Origin: Syngnathus acus
Lineage: Eukaryota; Chordata; Actinopteri; Syngnathiformes; Syngnathidae
Direction: 5' to 3'
Length of the DNA: 64,000 bases
NCBI RefSeq assembly: GCF_901709675.1
Contig: NC_051094.1
Location: 18,018,501-18,082,500, forward strand
Shown here: positions 54,201 through 63,200 of the stretch, one piece after another
Layout of the letters: every line of letters starts with the position of its first letter
Numbering within the stretch: position 1 is the first letter of the stretch
Translations under genes and position numbers: made by a program
The notes under the pieces: model-generated
The model's database searches: none
What the model was told of the DNA's origin: nothing
Seen by the model: only the letters and a program-made list of their open reading frames with translations

Positions 54201-57200
54201 AACAGGTGTGGGTGATTCAACTGATTGGGGACGTGGCCAAGTGACAGAACAACCCCCCCCCCCCCCCCCCTAATGCCCCTAACACCGAATCTCAATACTC
54301 TGTCAAAGCGTCCGACCCCGCCGAAGTGTCTGATTCCTCGATGTCGGAAGCTGGTGCAGAAGGTGCAGGAGTGTATGATGCCGGCGGAGGGTGCCGTACA
54401 CGACCGGCCATAGTGGACCTCCCGGACCCTCTTGGACGTCCTCGCTGCAGAGCAGGCTGGTCCGGATGTTGGCGGTGAAACTCCGCGATGAGAGTCGGAT
54501 CGAGGATCCACCGGCTCTGCACCCAGGAGTGGCGCGCATCATCATAACTCTCCCAGTCCACGAGGTACTGGATGCCGCGTCCGCGCCGTCATGACTGGAA
54601 CAGGGAACAGACGGTGTATGCTGGCTCTCCATCGACGAGCCGGGGCGGCGGTGGAGCGGGCGCCGGGGCCAACACGCTCTCATAGACACGTGACACGTGG
54701 AAGGTGGGATGAACCTTTATGGAGCCTGGAAGGTGCAGACGGACGGCGAACAGGCTAATTACCTTGCGTACTGGGCACGGTCCTACGAAGCGGGGCGCCA
54801 GTTTGTGGGATTCTGATCGTAGCTGCAGATCCCGCGTCGAGAGCCACACTCGCTGCCCCCCACGGTACACCGGGGCCGGCGTTCGGCGCTTGTTCACCTG
54901 GTGAGCGTAGCTGGAATCTGTGCGTAGGAGAGAGACCCGGGCTCTCGCCCAGGCCCGATGACAGCACTTCGCTCCTGGTGGGCGAACGAGGGCGGTTGGT
55001 ACCTGAAGACGCAGTGGAAGGGCGAAAGACCCATGGCCGAGCTGGAGAGTGCGCTGTTTGCATACTCCACCCAGGGAAGCTGTTTGGCCCACCCGCGCTG
55101 ATCTCCGGAAGCCATGCACCAGAGGGACTTGCGCAGCTCCTGATTCAGGCGCTCTGCTTGCCCGTTAGACTGCGGGTGAAAGCCAGAGGAAAGGCTGGCC
55201 GTGGCGCCGAGGAGTCGACAGAACTCCGCCCAGAAGGCGGAGGCGAATTGCGGACCGCGGTTCGACACAACGTCCTGTAGGAGACCGTGGTGTCGAAACA
55301 CCTCCCGCAGCAAAAGTGACGCAGTTTACTTCGCGAAGGGGAGCTTAGGCAAGGGAATACAATGTGCCATCTTGCTAAAACGGTCCACGACTGTGAGGAC
55401 TACTGTGTTCCCTTCTGAGGCCCGTGACAAAGTCAACAGACAAACGGGACCAGCGACGTCGGGGAACTGGCAAGGGTTGAAGCAGCCCAGCCGGCGGATG
55501 GTTGGATGATTTAAAGCGGTTGCAGACGGGGCAGGCCTGGACATAATCGCGGGTGTCCTTCTTCCAGGTGGGCCACCAAAAACGTTGAGCCACCACGTAC
55601 TTCGTGCGGGCAGCCCGGGATGACAGGCGAGATGGGAGTCGTGCGCCCACTGGAGGACGGATGCCCAAAGGTTTTCAAGGACGAACAGGAGACCCTCGGG
55701 GCAGTTGCTGGCGCCGGGTTGGTCACGTGAGGCTCTCTTCAGCTGGCGCTCAATGTCCCATGAGAGGGTAGCGACCTGAACTGAGCCCGGGAGGATCGTG
55801 GGAGCCGGCCCCCGCTCCTCCTCCCCTCCAGGAAATACGCACGATAGAGCGTCCGCTTTCTCGTTGCAGGAAGCCAGTCTGTAAGAGAGCAAGAAATTAA
55901 ACCGATCGAAAAAGAGAGACCACCGAGTTTGCCTTGCGTTCAGTCTTTTAGCTGTTTTCAGATACTCCATGTTTTGGTGGTCCGTCCAGACGATGAACGG
56001 GGTGGTGGCGCCTTCCGGCCAATGTCTCCGTTCCTCCAGGGCCAGCTTAACTGTGAGGAGTTCTCGATTGCCGATGTCGTAATTTCGTTCAGCATACAAC
56101 AGGTGGCGAGAGAAGAAGGCGCACGGGTGGAGTCGATTGTCCTGGCTGCTTGCTGCCTGGCTGTACAAGTGTCCACTTGTACGGTGGGGCGGGGCTGGTA
56201 AGGGCGGTGAGAGGAGCAGCCACCGTACTGTAACCGCGAATGAAGCAGCGCTAAACGTTTGCAAAGCCCAAAACTTGTTGCAGCCGCTTGCGCGTCTCGG
56301 GGACAGGCCATGACGTGACCATCCTCACCTATCCGGGATCCATTTCAATGGACCCCTCCCGTACCACGTACCCAAGGAACTTGACCGACGTGGTGTGGAA
56401 CTCGCATTTCTCTGCCTTCACAAAAAGTGAATTTTCAAGAAGACTTCACTGTGATTACCAGAAAGGAGTAACCGGTTCAGTGATGGAGGTCACTTCGCCG
56501 ATCAGCCGACCATCAAGGGGACGGGCCGGAATGGAGGTACTTAGAGGCAGGAACTTGATACGCCACTGACGGGCCAGACCGACGTCCATGAGGTTGCCGT
56601 CCGCCCCGGAGTCCACCAGGGCTGCCACGTTCCGGTCGCCCGCCGCAAGATGGGCACAAGCCTGCAGCGTGAATGCACTGGGAATGGGGGAGCTGGTGCT
56701 GGTCGAGCTCACGCAAATTCACCTGACGCCGTGGGGGCTCTGGCCCTTTAACGAACACTTTTCAGCCCAATGTCCTTCCCCTCTGCAATACAGGCACAGG
56801 CCTTGTGTGAGGCGTCGAACGCACTCCTCGGCAGGAAGGAGAGCTTGCCGCAGCTCCCTGTTCAGTCGGCGAATCTTGGACAGATGGGAGAGGGCGGCTG
56901 CGCGAGTCCCGCTGTGATCTCCATTCACGATCGCGCCACCGGTTTCGGATCTGTCGATTCACTCAGGCCGCCAGGTCCATCGCATCCTCCAAGGTCTGCG
57001 GACGATCATAGGTCACCATTTTGTCCTTAATATAGTCGGCAAGCCCGTGGAAGAAGGTGCTCACCAGCGCCGGGGTGTTCCACTCGCTGCTGCCAGCCAA
57101 CGTCTGGAACTTCAGGGCGTACTCCGCTACCGATCGGCTGTCCTGACGTAGAGTGACCAGTTCTTCGGCGGCCACTCAAAAAATGGCACTGTCCACTTTG

Positions 57201-60200
57201 GAGAGCGCTTTTTCTAATTTTATTCTTATTTTTAATATATGAAAAGTTTTGACATGGTGTAATTTTTTACAACAAAGTACAACGCTTCTAGTCCCAGTAC
57301 CCGTATGAAGCCAACTGACCAATATTTGTGTTTTATTATTTGCAGGTGGGGATTATATTTACAAAGAATAAAAGAGCTGAAAAGCTCACTGACCTATCAG
57401 GTAAGGCCAGCATGACAACGACAAGCTTGTGTGCAAAGAATTGTAATAAGGTGTAATATGTTCATTTAAGGGTTGAAAATAAAAACAACATAAAACAACA
57501 CAAAACCCTATTTTCAGGACTATAAGTCACTCCGGAGTACAAGTCGCACCAGCCATAAAATGCATAATAAAGAAGAAAAAAATATTTAAGTTGCACTGGA
57601 GTACAAGTCGCATGTTTGGGGGAACTTTATTTGACAAAATACAACACCAAGAACAGACATGAATAGGCAACAACAGGCGAAACCAGGGGTGGGCAAACTT
57701 TTTGACTTGCAGGCCGAATTGGGTTCTAAATTTTGATCGGGGGGCCGAACCAGGATATAATATAAACTATATATATATCAAATAACTATAATATAAATAA
57801 CAAGTTTATCGAACCATCCGTGTCACTCCAAGTCATTAAATCCAACGAAATCTTTGTCCTCTCTGTCACTTATAAACAACTCCGCTGACTCCAGAAGTCA
57901 GTGGATGGATTCAGACTCCTCATCAATTGCAGTTCCAATTATTCCACAGGCCTAGAGCGTGTCACTCCAAATCATTAAATCCATTGAAATCTTCGTCCTC
58001 TCTGTCACTTATAAATAACTCTGCTGACTCCAGAAGTCATTGGATGGATTCAAATTCCTCATCAAATGCAGTTCCAATTATTCCACAGGCCTAGAGCGCC
58101 CTCATGCCGTTCCGTGTGAAGATTACGTGAAGTGGTCTACTACTAAGTTAGTAATGTGTTAATGATCAAATAATAATAATGTGTTAATAATTTCGCATAC
58201 AAGTTGATCCCGAGTATAAGTCGCACCCCCGGCTAAACTATGAAAAAAACCTGCGACTTATAGTCCAGAAAATACGGTAAAATAAAAATTATTTTTCATT
58301 ATGAATTTCAAATGTAAAACAAAAGTTGATTTAATTTTACATTTCCTCATTCATGAAGTTTTAAACAGTGAAAGACCCCACTCTTAGCAAAAAAGTAACT
58401 GATGACTTACTATATTGTGAGGTGTCCTCCAGGTTATGCTATACAGTGGAGCCTCGGTTTTCGAACGTCCCGGTTCTCGAACAAATCGGTATTCGAACAA
58501 AAAATTCAAGATTTTTTTGCTTCGGATGTCGGACGAAATTCGGTTGTTGAACCACGCGAGATGAGCCGAGAGGACCTGCATGCCAACTGACTCCGTTCGT
58601 TATTACATTCTCGTTACGCTGAGGATTGCATCAACTCTAATCAAGCCTCCAAAGGAAGCAAGTGGGAGCAGTAAAGCCATCCTAAAACACAAAGACTCTC
58701 CTAAAGCAATGCGACAGTGAGCGCCCGGAGCTTAATTTGGTCCGACCGCGCAACCGCAGCGCGCCGGGCGCTCACTGTCGCATTGCTTTAGGAGCGTCTT
58801 TGTGTTTTAGGATGGCTGAGGTCCACTTAAATTTTGGAAAGTCCATTAGGACCTTCAAAATATTTTCTAAATTTTTGCGACCGCTCTGTCACAATAATGC
58901 GACCAGCGAGGTGCAGTTGCGCGGTCGGCGGCGCACTACGTTGCGCGTTCGGTGGTGCGCTGCAGTTGCGCGATCGGACAAAATTAAGCTCCCTGCGCAC
59001 TGAGGTCCACTTACATTTTGGAAAGTACATCAGGACTTTAAAAATATTTTCAAAATTTCAGCAACGGCTCTGTCGCAATAATGCGACCAGTGCGGTGCAG
59101 TTGCGCGGTCGGCGACGCGCTACGGTTGCGCGTTCGGCGGTGCGCTGCAGTTGCACGATTGGACAAAAATGCGCAAATGAAAAAATGCTTAAAAAGGCAT
59201 TTTTTTTAGTTATTTTTGCTTGGAACGGATTAATTATTTTTCCATTATTTGTAATGGGAAAACATGATTCGGTAGAGAAAGAGAGAAAATATTGGATTCT
59301 TTTTTTTAACAATAATACATTTGTTTGTTTATGATTTAAGCCTTCAGGCAATATAAAATCTCAGTGACTAGTTAACATTTGACATCCCAACCATGAATAC
59401 TGGGACAACTTGAAGAATAGGGGATGGAAGCCCAGTGATTTATGTACTTTACATAACATAGGTGACCAGATCGACCATTGATTGGAATAAAGTAAATAAC
59501 CATATGATTTCACCCTCATCCTCATTCTTGATACATGTCAGTTTTCCTAGAATGTTGGAAAGCCCACTTTGTTTGGATATTTTTTTATATTATTATTTTT
59601 TATATTATTTTATATTATTTAAACAGCTCAATGGACCCTGGATTGCACAAAACATTTTTGAATGCCCCCATCTCTTGCAAAAAAACAAAAACAAAGTAGT
59701 GAGTGACTGGCACGCTGAAACAAGCGACTCGATGAGGAGAACTGTGCTTTTCTATGAAAATGTTCCATAGCATGAAAATACTGAAGACCAAAGACAGGTG
59801 CACATTTTCTATCATACTGAATTTTATTTCATGTGTCGTTAGAACAAGTTTGCCTTTGAAGAGCTCAGCCCTGAAGTAACATAATTCATTAGATTTTTAA
59901 GTACCGTAATTTTCGGACTATAAGTCGCGGTTTTTTTCATAGTTTGGGTGGGGGGGCGACTTATACTCAGGAGCGACTTATATGTGTTTTTTTTTTTTCA
60001 AAAAATTTCAAAAAAAAAATTTCAAAAAAAAAAAAATGAAACCGCGATAAACGAACCGCAATGTAGCAAGGGATTACTGTAATTTGAATTTCAAGTGACG
60101 ACAGCAGCGCGAAACCATCTGCGTCACTCCAATTCATTAAATCCATCAATCGTCCTTTGTCAACAATGCGTGCGCGCCGCTGACGGCTTTTGCACTTAAA

Positions 60201-63200
60201 AATATTCCACAGGCCCATATAACGATATATAAATTATATATCAAATAACTATTATATAAGCAATAATGTTATCAAACCATCTGTGCACTCTAAATCATTA
60301 AATCCATCGATCAAATTCCTCGTCCTTTGTCAACATCGCCGCGCGTGCGCCCTGACGCCAGCCTCGTCGTTATTCCACAGATTTACTATATAACTATATT
60401 GTAGCGTTAACAAAGTTCAAGGAAAGACGTGGGTTTGGTAAACGGCTCTTTATTTAACAAAACAAACTTACAGGCGTGTGGCGGCGTGGACGTCCAGCCA
60501 CGAAAGGGGACGAGAGCTCCATACGATAGGACCGGGCGTGCGTAGAAGCCATGACCGAGCTCCAAGCACCGTCCTCGGACAGCCACCCGGCTGAGCGCCG
60601 GCCCTCGACTTCCATCCACGGAGCTGAAAGGCAGCTCGGTAGAGTAGGACCGGGCGTGCGTAAAAGCATTGTCCGAGCACCATCCACCGTCCCTGGACAG
60701 CCACCCGGCCGAGCGCCGGCGCCCGACTTCAATCCACGAAAGTGAAAGAAAGCTGGACGAGTGACGCGCGACGTCGCGCTGCTGACGTCAGCAGCGCGAC
60801 GCGACGTCGCGGTCGCGCGTCAGCAGCGCGACGGTTGTTTACATAAAGGACAAAGATCGACTCGTCCAGCTTTCTTTCACTTTCGTGGATTGAAGTCGGG
60901 CGCCGGCGCTCGGCCGGGTGGCTGTCCAGGGACGGTGGATGGTGCTCGGACAATGCTTTTACGCACGCCCGGTCCTACTCTACCGAGCTGCCTTTCAGCT
61001 CCGTGGATGGAAGTCGAGGGCCGGCGCTCAGCCGGGTGGCTGTCCGAGGACGGTGCATGGATCTCGGTCATGGCTTCTACGCACGCCCGGTCCTATCGTA
61101 TGGAGCTCTCGTCCCCTTTCGTGGCTGGACGTCCACGCCGCCACACGCCTGTAAGTTTGTTTTGTTAAATAAAGAGCCGTTTACCAAACCCACGCCTTTC
61201 CTTGAACTTTGTTAACGCTACAATATATATTATCTATATATAGTAGATCTGTGGAATAACGACGAGGCTGACGTCAGGGCGCACGCGCGGCGATGTTGAC
61301 AAAGGACGAGGAATTTGATCGATGGATTTAATGATTTAGAGTGCACAGATGGTTTGATAACATTATTGCTTATATAATAGTTATTTGATATATAATTTAT
61401 ATATCGTTATATGGGCCTGTGGAATATTTTTAAGTGCAAGAGCCGTCAGCGGCGCGCACGCATTGTTGACAAAGGACGATTGATGGATTTAATGAATTGG
61501 AGTGACGCAGATGGTTTTATTAACGTGTTATTTATGTAATAGTTTTTTGAATAACTCTGAATTTTACGTCAGGGCCGTTCTCAGCTCTTAGTTTGTGTTT
61601 ATGTCACGTTAGCATAGCTATCGTTTAGCCTGTTGTTGCTCGTTCATGACTGTTCTTGGTGTTGGATTTTGTCGAATAAATTGCCCCCCAAAATGCGACT
61701 TATACTCCGGAGCGACTTATATATGTTTTTTTTCACTTTTTTGGGCATTTTATGGCTGGTGCGACTTATACTCCGGTGCGACTTATAGTCCAAAAATTAC
61801 GGTAGTTGGACTAAGACACATTTAGCAAAAGTACAATGAATAACCCATTCGAGTTGATGTGAAATTTGTTTATTGTTGACACAAACAGCAAATGGGGCAC
61901 ATCTGGACCCTCCTTTTAATCAATAGTGTGAAAGTGTAAAAAAGTACAGAGACAACAAACAATACGGGCAAAAACAACTCCACGACAGACCCACACGATG
62001 CACAATAAACACCAAGCAACAAAAAAGGATGGAAAAGCACCATCAGGCATGTCATCATAAGTATGAAATAACTTCCACCCCTCACATTCATAAACTTTAT
62101 TCTGTCAACATATTTTGCTTTAAATTTAGATTATAAATTAATCCTTTGATTTAGATCAGGGGTGGCCAACCAGTCAGAGACTAAGAGCCACATTTTTTTA
62201 CTGTGTACCGCAAAGAGCCACATCCCCCCCCCCCCCGAATGGGTTTGCCCCTCCTCCTTTGCGGGATTTCACCTCATGCGCATGCGCGTTTGACGAAAAT
62301 ACCATATTGAACTCAAGCGAAACGAACACGCAGCGTTTGACGAAAATACCATATTGAACTCAAGCGAAGCGAACACGCACAAAAACAAACAAACAAACAA
62401 ATAAACCCACAAATGTTGATATGAACGTAAAGGAGCCGCATGAAACCCGGCAAAGAGCCGCATGCGGCTCGCGAGCCGCGGGTTGGCCACCCCTGATTTA
62501 GATGTTTTCTAATTTTTCTCAATACTCAGTTTTTCTCATCAAACAAGTCAAATATAGAGCGGATCAAATGGAATAAAAAGAAAACAGAAAGGTGAAACAA
62601 TATACTGGGATCACCAGAATTACACTGGGATCACCAGAATTACAAAATCAGAAGGATCAAAATAAGTAAACACAGACTTGGAAAACAGCATCAACAACAT
62701 AAAAACAATTATTTCCACATTGGAAAAGTTTGACAAGTTTGCCAGTCTACTTTTTGAAATCTTGGATTAAAAATCAGTTAGATTGCTTCATCTCTTCTGC
62801 TTTCTATTGGGGCCCAATGTCCCAAAAGGAATTAACACAAGTACCCAAAGCATTTGTAACTCAACAAACTTCTGTCCTATTGCTGTAGTATCTGAAAATA
62901 AAAAAGCAGTGCCAATATTTGAGAAGAAATAAACATTATGCCAGGCTAAAGCAAATGTTCCATTTATTCTTAGGGTTAACTGTCCCATTACTTAGAAAAA
63001 TAAAAAGACAAGGTCTCAAGACGAAACAGATCTTGATGGATTATGGCTTGCCATAATTTATGTCTTTGATTGACAAACAGGGAACCCAAAGAAACATATT
63101 GCTGTTTTGAAGAAAGAAGTGGACACTGTGTGTGTAGGAGAACCGTCCTTGTACAATTCCCTGAACTTGGCCTTACAAACCCTGAAGTAGGTCGCCCGAC

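Larger units (their letters stand above)
53836..57180 (-). mobile_element. Ty3/gypsy chromovirus retrotransposon, 5' truncated, defective
   Basis: On the minus strand the order is gag (57175) - zinc knuckle - protease - RT/RNase H - integrase - chromodomain (54292) - polypurine tract (a C run on the plus strand, about 54254-54271) - 3' LTR (about 54251-53836, ending TTCCTTCACA). The LTR has AATAAAG and GCATTTGGCTGTACTG as in the solo LTR at 26175. There is no 5' LTR or primer-binding site, and most of the RT is deleted. It lies in the gtf2h2 intron before exon 6. Confidence 0.9.

Noticed and set aside
54225-56569. Plus-strand frames across the gypsy element
   Set aside because: They are antisense shadows of gag-pol; the minus strand carries all the recognisable motifs.
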